DNA of 64,000 nt, from assembly GCF_000255495.1 (NCBI RefSeq), contig NZ_AHYZ01000100.1, positions 1-64,000 of the forward strand. The letters run 5' to 3'. Source of the DNA: Liquorilactobacillus vini DSM 20605. GTDB taxonomy: Bacteria; Bacillota; Bacilli; Lactobacillales; Lactobacillaceae. Below are positions 56,434-64,000 of this stretch, piece by piece. Under the pieces are notes generated by a model that did no database searches, was not told the origin of the DNA, and saw nothing but the letters and a program-made list of their open reading frames with translations. Made by a program: the position numbers and the translations under genes. Position 1 is the first letter of the stretch; each line of letters begins with the position of its first letter.

Positions 56434-57261
56434 TTACTTACTATACTTTTTCTGTAACTGTTTTGCTTGATCTAGCATCTTCTTATTAGTACCATTTTGT
56501 TTCAGCTTGCTGATAACTTGGTTGACCCGCTTAACCAGAGCTTGGTTGTTTTTGGCAATCCCGGCTGAATATGATTGCGATTCTTTTTCGATTGGCATCT
56601 TGACGGAAGCAATTGCATACTGATCTGGATATTTAGAAACATAACCTTCTGCGACCCCACTTTCAACTAAAACACCATCTAACTTATTGTCTTTCAATTC
56701 CGTCGCTAAACTCGTTACAACACTTTCAACAACAAGATCACTCTTCTTAAGTTTTTTAGTTGCAACAGCTTGCTGAGTACTGCCTTGTTGAACACCGATA
56801 CTCTTTTTGGCTAATTGGCTAATTGAACTGTATTTATTTTTATCAGCTTTTCTAACCAATAAAACATTCTTAGTTGTGTAATATGGTTCTGAGAAACTGA
56901 TACTTTTTTTACGCTGTTTAGTAATGGATAAGCCCGAAAGGATCATATCGATTTTCTGATCTTTTAGTTCAGAAATCAATGAAGAAAATTCAACATTTTC
57001 AATCTTCAGCTTAACTCCCAAATTTTTTGCAATTTTTTGAGCCAGCAGAATATCGTAACCAACGATTTTCTTTTGACCATTTTGAACGATTGGAAATTCA
57101 AATGGTGCAAAATCAGCCGACGTCCCAACAATTAAGGTCCCACGATTTTGAATCTTTTTGACGCCATTAGTTTTGCTGCTGTTTGAGCATCCGGCTGCTA
57201 AGAAAACTAAACTTACTACTAGCAGGCTTAAAATTATTTTCGACCAACTTTTACTTTTCAT
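56434..57261 (-). CDS. Amino-acid-binding lipoprotein of an ABC importer
   Basis: SBP family 3 protein, 275 residues from ATG 57261 (GGGGGACG upstream). Signal peptide with lipobox LAAGC. IVGTSADFAPFEF, YDILLAQKIAKNLG, SGLSITKQRKKSISFSEPYY and VQQGSTQQA are the binding-fold landmarks of polar or basic amino acid receptors. No permease or ATPase gene is next to it; the partner genes must be elsewhere. Confidence 0.9.
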   Translation of the reverse strand: MKSKSWSKIILSLLVVSLVFLAAGCSNSSKTNGVKKIQNRGTLIVGTSADFAPFEFPIVQNGQKKIVGYDILLAQKIAKNLGVKLKIENVEFSSLISELKDQKIDMILSGLSITKQRKKSISFSEPYYTTKNVLLVRKADKNKYSSISQLAKKSIGVQQGSTQQAVATKKLKKSDLVVESVVTSLATELKDNKLDGVLVESGVAEGYVSKYPDQYAIASVKMPIEKESQSYSAGIAKNNQALVKRVNQVISKLKQNGTNKKMLDQAKQLQKKYSK

Positions 57262-57463
57262 GTTTCCGTCCCCCATAAATTCAGATATGAATCAAATTCA
57301 ACTGCTTTATAGAATTAATATAAACTCATAACGCATAAAATGCAACTAAAAATGAATAATATTTGTAAAAAAAGAATTTTAATACATTATGTTTAGAAAA
57401 TAAATATTTTTTTGCTAAAATTTAATAAACAGTACTAGCTTAGCAGCCACAAGTCAGTTTAGG

Positions 57464-57501
57464 ACGCAAAAAGCTGAAACAATTTTGCTTCAGCTTTGCG
57501 T
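57464..57501 (-). terminator. Terminator of sodA
   Basis: CGCAAAAAGCTGAA pairs with TTCAGCTTTGCG; read on the minus strand the inner stem GCTGAA/TTCAGC is followed by TTTTTGCG. Confidence 0.75.
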
Positions 57502-57556
57502 GCAGTATTTAGTTTTCAAACCGTTGACGAAGATCCATGACTGAAATAATCTGTGA

Positions 57557-58171
57557 TCAATCACTGTTTTTCCCCCAGCGTTCAGTAACTTTTGTCCAAT
57601 TAACAACCTGCCAAAAAGCGGTAATATATTCTAGCCGCCGGTTCTGATACTGTAGATAATAAGCATGTTCCCAAACATCTATGCCTAGCAACGGAACCTG
57701 ATCTAACATTAACGGCGAATCTTGATTAGCTGTTGCGGTGATCGCTAGCTGACCATCTTCATCGATCACCAGCCACGTCCAGCCCGAACCAAAAACTTGC
57801 TGAGCTGTAGTCGCAAATTGGCGTTTGAATTTTTCAAAGCTTCCAAAAGCTGTTGTGATTGCTATCAGCAGTTGCTGCGGTGGCATCTTTGGAGGATTTG
57901 GGGTCAAGCTTTCCCAAAAGAGAGAATGATTAGCATGACCACCGCCATTGTTTCTAATCGTCATAGCGACTTGATCTGGCAATTCGGCTAAATTAGCCAA
58001 CAACTGGGATAAAGTCCAGTCTTTAGCTGCCGGGTAAAGTTCCAACGCTTGATTTAAGTTGTCAACATAGGTCTGGTGATGCCGATCATGATGAATCTTC
58101 ATGGTCAGCTCATCAATATAAGGTTCCAAAGCAGCATAATCATACGGCAGTTGCGGTAAACTATAAGCCAT
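57557..58171 (-). CDS. sodA: Superoxide dismutase (Mn/Fe type)
   Basis: Removes superoxide, 204 residues. Metal ligands His (KIHHDRHHQTYV), His (GGGHANHSLFWESL), Asp and His (GIDVWEHAYYLQYQN). The GGGHANH loop is more like Mn enzymes. Many lactobacilli lack SOD and use high manganese instead, so its presence is a useful strain trait. The ATG has AAAGGGG upstream and it has its own terminator. Confidence 0.94.
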   Translation of the reverse strand: MAYSLPQLPYDYAALEPYIDELTMKIHHDRHHQTYVDNLNQALELYPAAKDWTLSQLLANLAELPDQVAMTIRNNGGGHANHSLFWESLTPNPPKMPPQQLLIAITTAFGSFEKFKRQFATTAQQVFGSGWTWLVIDEDGQLAITATANQDSPLMLDQVPLLGIDVWEHAYYLQYQNRRLEYITAFWQVVNWTKVTERWGKNSD

Positions 58172-58257
58172 CGCTGTCGACCCCTTTCTGGTATCTTCAA
58201 AACATCTATTCCTACTTTCAAGATACCGTAGCTACCAGCAGCTGTCGATCAAAATGC

Positions 58258-59205
58258 CTAACCGACCTGCAGTAAGAACATAAACAAACCCATTGTCACG
58301 ACTGATAACAAAGTACTAACTAACTGAGTTGAAGCCATCTCATCTTCATGAACCCGGCTTTGGATTGCCAGCATGCTCGGCATTGCCGCTGTTGGAATTG
58401 CCAAAGTGATCACCACTAATTGTTGAAAGGCTTGACTGGCACCAGCTAAAGACATTGCTCCCCAAATTGCCAACGGCAGCGCCAGATTTTTAAGGCAAAC
58501 ATTCAAGATAACTGCTCTGGTCAGCTGAAAATGTTGTACATACAGCATAATGCCAATCGAAAACAAAGCCACCCCACCAGCTGCCTGTCCCAGTTCACTA
58601 AAAAGCGGCAACCATTTCTCAGCTAATTGAAAACCGCTTAAATTCAAGATAAAGGCTAAAATTGGTGCCCAAACAAGCGGCTTTTTCAAAGCACTTAACA
58701 ACCGCTCACCCGCTTGTTGAAACCCCTTGGCCGTTTGTTCGCCTTCACGACCAGCCGCCGACAGCAGCAGGACACTTAATGGTACTTGAATCAAATTCAA
58801 ATACAAGCCGCAGATAGCTACCAAGATCACACTATCAGTCGAGCCAAAAATAATTGCTAACACGGAAGTTCCCATAAATGGAACCGAGGGGCAAGCGACC
58901 GACAAAGCACGCAAAACAGCCAAACTAAGGTGATGCAAATAGAGTTGATAAATAATAATCAATAATCCAAAAGTTCCAATCATTCCGACTCCCAGCCAGA
59001 TAAACAGCGGAATATCTTGAATGATAACTTGCCGGCTCGTTGATAATAAACCGCCAAACAGGCTAAGCGGCAAAGCATACGACATTACAAAACTGATAAA
59101 AGCCTGACTAGCACCTTTGCCAAACTGTTTACGCCAGCCTGACAAGAAGCCTAGTGCTAAGGTAAAAATAATTGGTGAAATTGCAGTAATCAAAGTTAAT
59201 GGCAA
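58258..59205 (-). CDS. AEC family organic-acid transporter
   Basis: Auxin efflux carrier-type permease, 315 residues, about ten helices. PLTLITAISPIIFTLALGFLSG opens the family, and FSIGIMLYVQ and VITLAIPTAAMPSMLAIQ are the second-half landmarks. Relatives in lactic bacteria (MleP) carry malate, so it could compensate for the broken permease at 14 kb. The start is TTG 59205, nine bases after GAGGAA. It may be controlled by the divergent AraC-type regulator. Confidence 0.83.
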   Translation of the reverse strand: MPLTLITAISPIIFTLALGFLSGWRKQFGKGASQAFISFVMSYALPLSLFGGLLSTSRQVIIQDIPLFIWLGVGMIGTFGLLIIIYQLYLHHLSLAVLRALSVACPSVPFMGTSVLAIIFGSTDSVILVAICGLYLNLIQVPLSVLLLSAAGREGEQTAKGFQQAGERLLSALKKPLVWAPILAFILNLSGFQLAEKWLPLFSELGQAAGGVALFSIGIMLYVQHFQLTRAVILNVCLKNLALPLAIWGAMSLAGASQAFQQLVVITLAIPTAAMPSMLAIQSRVHEDEMASTQLVSTLLSVVTMGLFMFLLQVG

Positions 59206-59586
59206 AAAAAACACTTCCTCACAGCAGCTCAAAAGCTTTATCCTGATTTTGATAAAAATAGAATTAGAAACTAATGAAAATTTTAACATAAATAACCGGA
59301 GAAAGACTGATTTGAGCAGCTTGTTTTATTAAGCATTTTTGGAATTTTACTTATGAAAATAAAGTTAACCGTTTAAAAACGGTTAAACACGGATTTTTCT
59401 AATTTTATAAGTAAAGCAACTCAAAATCGTTTTCAATTTAAGATTCAATTTTTGCTTAGCCATTTGACTTTTGAAAATTCAGTCAGTTTGGCTTGATACA
59501 TCAACCAGGTTAACTTGTTCGACCACCTTTCAATTATTTATGTGGTACACTAACCAAAAGCTTTTCTAAACTAGGTGATTCAAGCT
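59206..59586. promoter_or_regulatory. Intergenic region with nested palindromes
   Basis: The inner repeat TTAACCGTTT-AA-AAACGGTTAA (59365-59386) sits inside outer arms TTACTTAT-g-AAAAT (59347-59360) and ATTTT-ATAAGTAA (59402-59414). Both divergent genes start here, so it is likely an operator for the AraC-type protein. Nothing else was found in this stretch. Confidence 0.6.
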
Positions 59587-61023
59587 ATGTATCATGTTTT
59601 AGTTATTTCTGAAAATCGAATTTTACTGCAGCAGTTATGGCAGTGGCTAGCTGATCGATCTAATTTGATTATTCAGCTGGTCCCTTTCAGCACCGATGCA
59701 TTGAACGCCTTTTCAGCTAATCAAGTTGACTTAATAATTATTGATGCCAATATTTTACTGCCCTATCAGGAAATTCTAAATGACTTAACCCAAGCTCCTT
59801 GGAACTACGGCGTCTTGTTTTTAGGTAAAGATTTAACCTCTGCTAATTATCAGCATCCCCTGATCAGTCTGCAATTTAAGCAGTTAAACCAAACAGCCTT
59901 TAAAAAGGCCCTTGACTGCTTGCTTCAACAACTCGGCCACAGCCATCCAGCAACTGAAAAGCTTGGCTTGACAACTTTTCAATCAGTAACTGAGCTGCCA
60001 TATGGCACTTACCATCTCTTATGGATCAAAACATTTGCTCAAGCCATTAATTCATCGGAAATCAAGCAATTGCAAAATTTTTTACAATTAAAATTTTTAA
60101 CTCTGATCAAGTTAAAAAAGCCTGATGAACTGTTAATTCTGATTAATCGGACACAGCTTAATTCACAATTAAATTTTCTCCAGCTTAAAAAAGAACTAAT
60201 CATCCTTTGGGGCGCAAACTGCAGCTGCGTCTATCGTAAAAACAGCGCCTCAGTTGAACTAAAACAGCAATTAATTAGTTTTAATCAGCTGCAGGATCTA
60301 CATTACTTTCTGCGTGGAGAGATCTTAATGTCACCTGTTAAGCCACGTACCAACAGTCTGAATTTAACTTTGATCGAACAATGTCTTACCTTCAGTCAAG
60401 CATTATTTTCGGGTCATCTGGCAACTGCTCAGCATCTATTGCAGACTATTTATCTTCAGCAAATCAAATCTCAACATAGTTTTATTGCTTTAGCTTATCT
60501 ACGACTACAAATCAGCTTTTTCATTTATTTAACCGAACATCAAGAAACCGAGCTGACCAGTTGGAACTTTGCAACTTTAGAAGATGAGCTGCAAGCTTTG
60601 CTCAAAGATCAATTTTGGCAAAAGATCAAATACCATTCACCAATTATTAAAACAACCTTAATTCAGTGTCTTCAAGTAATCTGGCAGCATTTTTCGCAAG
60701 GCTGGTCGCTTAAAGAAACGGCTTTTCAGCTAGCCATCAACAAAACCTACTTAAATCGAATTTATAAAGATCAGTTTCAATTGACGATTGCTGATACTTA
60801 CACCTGGTTGCGGCTTGAATTTGCCAAAATCTATTTATGCTATAGTACGGCAACCATTAACCAGGCTGCCACAGCCGCCGGATTTAAAAGTGTCAGTTAT
60901 TTTAATCGCGTTTTTAAAGCTCGTTATCAAACAACGCCTAAAAGTTATCAAGTAAAAGTGCGAAAGGAAGAGAAACTTAACTATTATGAAGACTATTTGG
61001 AACCATCGCAGTGGATTGATTGA
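59587..61023 (+). CDS. AraC-type regulator with receiver-like domain (YesN-like)
   Basis: 478 residues. Residues 1-115 look like a response-regulator receiver (YHVLVISENRILLQQL, DLIIIDANILLPYQEIL with the likely phospho-acceptor Asp). The middle 250 residues have no named domain. The last 100 form two AraC HTHs: ETAFQLAINKTYLNRIYKDQF and INQAATAAGFKSVSYFNRVF then KARYQTTPKSY. Start ATG 59587 has AGGTGA eight bases upstream. No histidine kinase is adjacent. Its end overlaps the dehydrogenase gene by 38 nt, so the two are coupled. Confidence 0.82.
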   Translation: MYHVLVISENRILLQQLWQWLADRSNLIIQLVPFSTDALNAFSANQVDLIIIDANILLPYQEILNDLTQAPWNYGVLFLGKDLTSANYQHPLISLQFKQLNQTAFKKALDCLLQQLGHSHPATEKLGLTTFQSVTELPYGTYHLLWIKTFAQAINSSEIKQLQNFLQLKFLTLIKLKKPDELLILINRTQLNSQLNFLQLKKELIILWGANCSCVYRKNSASVELKQQLISFNQLQDLHYFLRGEILMSPVKPRTNSLNLTLIEQCLTFSQALFSGHLATAQHLLQTIYLQQIKSQHSFIALAYLRLQISFFIYLTEHQETELTSWNFATLEDELQALLKDQFWQKIKYHSPIIKTTLIQCLQVIWQHFSQGWSLKETAFQLAINKTYLNRIYKDQFQLTIADTYTWLRLEFAKIYLCYSTATINQAATAAGFKSVSYFNRVFKARYQTTPKSYQVKVRKEEKLNYYEDYLEPSQWID

Positions 61024-62017
61024 GTTCGCTGAACAACCCGAACCAGCTTTACAGTCAGCTGACGATGTTAAGATCAAAGTTATTTATAGTACAATTGGGA
61101 TTCAGGACCTACGCTTAAAGCGCCAGTGGGATTTTTATAGTAAAGAAGGAATCGCCGGTTATGAAATGGCTGGAATAATTGTTGCCACTGGCAGTTCGGC
61201 CCAAAAGGCCGGTTGGCAAGTTGGCCAGCCTGTTTCAGGAACGGTGGTCCAATTTTGCGGAAAATGTCCAGCCTGCAAGCAGCAACAAGAGCAAAATTGC
61301 ATGCAGCTGCGAGTCAAAAGTGGAACGCTCTGTCCTTATATCGTCTGGAAAACCGACCAATTAGTTCATTTGCCAGCTAATGTTTCCTTGGCAACTGGCT
61401 GCTTGCTTGAACCGGTCGCAGTTGTCAAAATGGCCTATGACAAACTGCAAGTCAATGATGCCGATCGAATTTGTATTTTCGGCGGTGATTTCAATGGCTT
61501 GATCTTGCTGCAGTTGATCAAGCGTTACACGCAAGCTGTTGTCGTTGTCGTTGAAAATAAAACTGAAAACAAATTACTGGCACAAAAATTTGGTGCTGAT
61601 CAAATCATCGATCCACTGACTGATAATCTCGCAACTGAGCTTTTAAAACGGTCGGACTTTATTGGTTTTAACAAAACCGTCCTAACTACCTCCAAGTATC
61701 CGGCCTTAATATCGGTCGCCATCAATACTACTGCTCGGGGAGGCTTGTTTTTGACCACTGTCTATTTTGATCGTCAACAGTCAATCGCCGTAAATTCAAT
61801 CAAGTTTTTTGCTATGAACCTAACTATTATGAGTTCATTTTTATATACCAAAAAAGTGCTGCACCAGACAGCAACTTTGTTAGCACAACTTGATTTAAAT
61901 AGTTTGATTCGCCGTGAATTTAGTTTCTCAGCCGCTTTGAACGCTTATAAAGTCGAACAAGAACAGCTTTATCCACGGATCGGTATCAGAGTAAATGATC
62001 CAGATCAGTTGACTTAG
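60986..62017 (+). CDS. Zinc-type MDR dehydrogenase lacking catalytic zinc ligands
   Basis: Medium-chain dehydrogenase/reductase, 343 residues. The structural zinc cluster is kept (QFCGKCPACKQQQEQNC). The catalytic ligands are not: the usual C-G-x-D and GHE motifs read GIQDL and GYEMAG. GCLLEPVAVV is in place, and the NAD loop is ICIFGGDFNGLI, lacking the classic GxGxxG. It may use another chemistry or only bind substrate. The ATG lies inside the end of the AraC-type gene with AAAGGAAGAG upstream. Confidence 0.8.
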   Translation: MKTIWNHRSGLIEFAEQPEPALQSADDVKIKVIYSTIGIQDLRLKRQWDFYSKEGIAGYEMAGIIVATGSSAQKAGWQVGQPVSGTVVQFCGKCPACKQQQEQNCMQLRVKSGTLCPYIVWKTDQLVHLPANVSLATGCLLEPVAVVKMAYDKLQVNDADRICIFGGDFNGLILLQLIKRYTQAVVVVVENKTENKLLAQKFGADQIIDPLTDNLATELLKRSDFIGFNKTVLTTSKYPALISVAINTTARGGLFLTTVYFDRQQSIAVNSIKFFAMNLTIMSSFLYTKKVLHQTATLLAQLDLNSLIRREFSFSAALNAYKVEQEQLYPRIGIRVNDPDQLT

Positions 62018-62435
62018 ATTGTAGAACTTCGCGCGAGTCAAGTGAAGCACCAAAAACAAAAAATCTTTGATACAGATATTCAGTGATGCCATTGCATAAG
62101 AGATTGATAATCGTTACCAGGTAATCGTTCCAACCCAGCACCGTTACTAAATAGTTTCCGCCAATTGTTGAAACTGGAGTAAAAATCGAGTAATAGAAAA
62201 AGACTTTCAGCATTGCAATCGGAATATTATTATTTGATTTAAAGGTAAACCGCCGATTCAAAGTAAAGTTCCAAATCACTGATAGAACCAGCGCAATCAG
62301 ATACCGATTCCAATAAGGAAAATTGCTAAACTGCGTCAAAAGTGTAAATGAACCCATTTCGACTACCCCAGCTGAAGACGCAAAAGTAAAATACTTAATT
62401 GTTCGCAATAATTCTTTTTGACTGCTTGCTTTCAT
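61986..62435 (-). CDS. GtrA family membrane protein
   Basis: About 149 residues, four predicted helices. IKYFTFASSAGVVEMGSFTLLTQ, YLIALVLSVIWNFTLNRRFTFKSN and TEYLYQRFFVFG are GtrA hallmarks. Members flip or help transfer lipid-linked sugars for wall glycosylation. ATG 62435 has AAAGGAG eight bases upstream. Its 3' end overlaps the converging dehydrogenase by 32 nt. It follows a class III aminotransferase closely. Confidence 0.85.
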   Translation of the reverse strand: MKASSQKELLRTIKYFTFASSAGVVEMGSFTLLTQFSNFPYWNRYLIALVLSVIWNFTLNRRFTFKSNNNIPIAMLKVFFYYSIFTPVSTIGGNYLVTVLGWNDYLVTIINLLCNGITEYLYQRFFVFGASLDSREVLQSKSTDLDHLL

Positions 62436-62466
62436 TTCCAAAACTCCTTTCTCCTTAAAACCGCTG

Positions 62467-63726
62467 CTAAAGACTTGGAGTACTGACCATTTGTTGGGCC
62501 TCGCTTAATGCTTGGTCTAAACGACTAATGACTTTCTTAGCAGTTATCTGGTCCATTAATAGATTGGGCTTAAATTGTAAAACTGACTTATCAAAATCAG
62601 CCATCACTGCCCAAACGCCATTTTTGATCAATGCTACCATTAATGCTTGGCCACCAAGGGGATGCGCCGTTTTTAATCCCATAATCACTCCGCATTGTCG
62701 AACCTCAACCAAAAATTCGCGATGCTTTTGCTGCAGCTTAGCCAAGTTTAGCTGAAAGAACTCCGTTAGCTGATCAATATTTTGTTTAACGGCTGGCCGC
62801 TTTAAGATATCTAAGACCTTAGAGGCGACAATACAGCCTAATTCTGTCCCATTGAAAGATGATGTGTGTGCAAAACCATCTTCTTTCATCCAGCTAGCTG
62901 CCTCATCATTCATAATGACTGCTGACATTGGATAATACCCCCCCGATAATCCTTTGCCGGTAACGATCATATCGGGTACAGCTTTAAACTTGCAACAGCA
63001 CCACATTTGACCGCTGCGCATCATACCAGTTTGAACCTCATCAGCAATATACAAAGCACCATATTGATGGGCTAATCGTTGAACCTCTCGGTGATAATTT
63101 TCAATTGGCATAGGAAAACCAGCCGTTGCCGGAATAGTTTCAATCAGAACTGCTGCGGTATCATTTTTTTTGAGAACCATTTCCAGTTGTTCCAAATTAT
63201 TATATGCTATATGCGTATAGAGCTTAGGATCCGGCGTCATATTGAAAAATTCAGCTAGTTTTGGATTGCCAGCTTGCATCGCAATCCCGGTTCCGCCATG
63301 AAAGGCACAAGCTAAACTAATAATACGCTGGCGTTTCGTTGCGCGTCGGGCAAACTTGACAGCGGCATCAATTGCTTCTCCGCCACCATTTAAAGTGAAA
63401 ACATATTTCATATTTTCTGGTGAAGCTGCCAAAAGTTTTTCATTCAACTCATTTTTATACCGCGAGGGGAAATAATGGTTGCCTGCATCAACTACGTCCA
63501 TTCCATCAATCAACGCTTGCCGGATCTCTGGGTTTCGATGTCCCAAATTAAATACTCCGCCGTTGGAATGCATATTAATGTATTCATGGCCATCCAAATC
63601 CTCAAAGTAGCTGCCTTGGCGCTTGCCCATTACCATTTCAAAACCAAATTTTTTAAAAGTTGCCACGCGATCAGGGTTCCAGATCTTAGCAGCTTCAGCG
63701 TAAATTTTTCCTGCTTCTTTACTCAT
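62467..63726 (-). CDS. Class III PLP aminotransferase
   Basis: 419 residues from ATG 63726 (AAGGAG nine bases upstream). FTLNGGGEAIDAAVKFARRATKR binds PLP phosphate, IADEVQTGMMRSG holds the cofactor Asp, TGKGLSGGYYPMS the lysine, HTSSFNGTELGCIVA follows. The substrate is not predictable: ornithine-, putrescine- or diaminobutyrate-type are possible. It is in a minus-strand series between an unidentified gene and gtrA. Confidence 0.88.
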   Translation of the reverse strand: MSKEAGKIYAEAAKIWNPDRVATFKKFGFEMVMGKRQGSYFEDLDGHEYINMHSNGGVFNLGHRNPEIRQALIDGMDVVDAGNHYFPSRYKNELNEKLLAASPENMKYVFTLNGGGEAIDAAVKFARRATKRQRIISLACAFHGGTGIAMQAGNPKLAEFFNMTPDPKLYTHIAYNNLEQLEMVLKKNDTAAVLIETIPATAGFPMPIENYHREVQRLAHQYGALYIADEVQTGMMRSGQMWCCCKFKAVPDMIVTGKGLSGGYYPMSAVIMNDEAASWMKEDGFAHTSSFNGTELGCIVASKVLDILKRPAVKQNIDQLTEFFQLNLAKLQQKHREFLVEVRQCGVIMGLKTAHPLGGQALMVALIKNGVWAVMADFDKSVLQFKPNLLMDQITAKKVISRLDQALSEAQQMVSTPSL

Positions 63727-63745
63727 AATCACTTACTCCTTTTTT

Positions 63746-64000
63746 TTAGAGACCAGGAACTTTCGTTTTTCTTTCTTTTTGAGTTGGTAACGCCTGTTTA
63801 GCCGCTGGCATCAATGAATAGCGTTTCAAATAGCGATTAGCTAAAACAACCGTTCCTTTTGCAAAAAATTCCAAAACATCGGGAGTTAATTCGACCGTTT
63901 CACCGCTGCCTTCAACCACCATCCCCATGCGATAAATCAAGCTTTGTAACAAGCCTATTCTGCGCATCATAATAAAAGTCCAAAGCTCATCTTGATCCTG
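63746..64000 (-). CDS. C-terminal part of an unidentified protein (5' end outside window)
   Basis: 84 residues read from the right edge to a stop at 63746; the frame is open at 64000. It ends in a basic tail (QKERKTKVPGL). Visible pieces are DELWTFIMMRRIGLL, YRMGMVVEGSGETVELTPDVL and FFAKGTVVLANRYLK. I do not recognise it. It lies 19 nt before the aminotransferase start and is probably in the same operon. Confidence 0.65.
   Translation of the reverse strand, partial: QDQDELWTFIMMRRIGLLQSLIYRMGMVVEGSGETVELTPDVLEFFAKGTVVLANRYLKRYSLMPAAKQALPTQKERKTKVPGL

Overview
The window is a chromosomal segment of a low-GC Gram-positive bacterium, almost certainly a lactobacillus (Lactobacillaceae). Evidence for this: AT-rich intergenic DNA with strong AGGAGG-type ribosome binding sites, a malolactic enzyme cluster, a T-box leader, several peptide-uptake and peptidase genes, a SigV/RsiV pair, GlpF, DHA2 drug exporters and many TTG starts. 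A methyl-accepting chemotaxis protein hints at one of the motile lineages, but no flagellar gene is in view. No rRNA, tRNA, CRISPR array or complete IS was found.

Layout. 0-6.4 kb: oppD (cut by the left edge), a doubly frameshifted pepN, a MagIII-like DNA glycosylase, a folate cyclo-ligase, and a DUF1003 membrane protein preceded by an unusual GC-rich leader with a 33-codon ORF. 6.6-12 kb: an intact argCJBDF operon with a consensus promoter and a perfect ARG box. 12-14 kb: a DHA2 exporter and a divergent MarR gene sharing a palindromic operator. 14.2-18.4 kb: the malolactic locus (mleS, a permease broken by one TGA, divergent mleR) with two inverted repeats in the mleR-mleS gap. 18.4-31.6 kb: another exporter, a B6-type salvage group (ECF S component, pyridoxamine kinase, a 2-hydroxyacid dehydrogenase lacking its catalytic Glu), ferrochelatase, an APC permease, a chemotaxis receptor, GlpF, MenG and GuaB.

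31.8-39.2 kb is the most accessory part. It holds a 309-bp deletion derivative of an ISLre2-like element, a HigBA toxin-antitoxin pair with an apparently leaderless toxin mRNA, a two-gene unit joining a soluble ribbon-helix-helix/NfeD fusion to an SPFH (stomatin-like) gene that is frameshifted, an HKD-nuclease/helicase/DUF3427 protein and an OppA lipoprotein.

39.3-47.3 kb: a winged-helix regulator overlapping a frameshifted exporter, a sigV-rsiV envelope-stress pair with an ECF promoter, a MarR/YczE operon, and a PGDH-like gene followed by an M20 deacylase. 47.3-50.8 kb: a T-box controlled oppA-pepT peptide-use operon. 50.9-52.1 kb: a degraded toxin-antitoxin locus (zeta toxin stub plus intact RelB/DinJ-like antitoxin) and an eroded gene. 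52.1-64 kb: an aminotransferase and aspartase separated by a motif-rich intergenic region, a CatE-like VOC protein, an amino-acid-binding lipoprotein, superoxide dismutase, an AEC carrier, an AraC-type regulator overlapping a dehydrogenase that has lost its catalytic zinc ligands, GtrA and a class III aminotransferase.

Arginine synthesis, malolactic energy generation and peptide scavenging (OppA x2, PepN, PepT, M20) are the main themes. Four genes carry five single-base lesions, so either this strain is losing functions or the assembly has residual errors.
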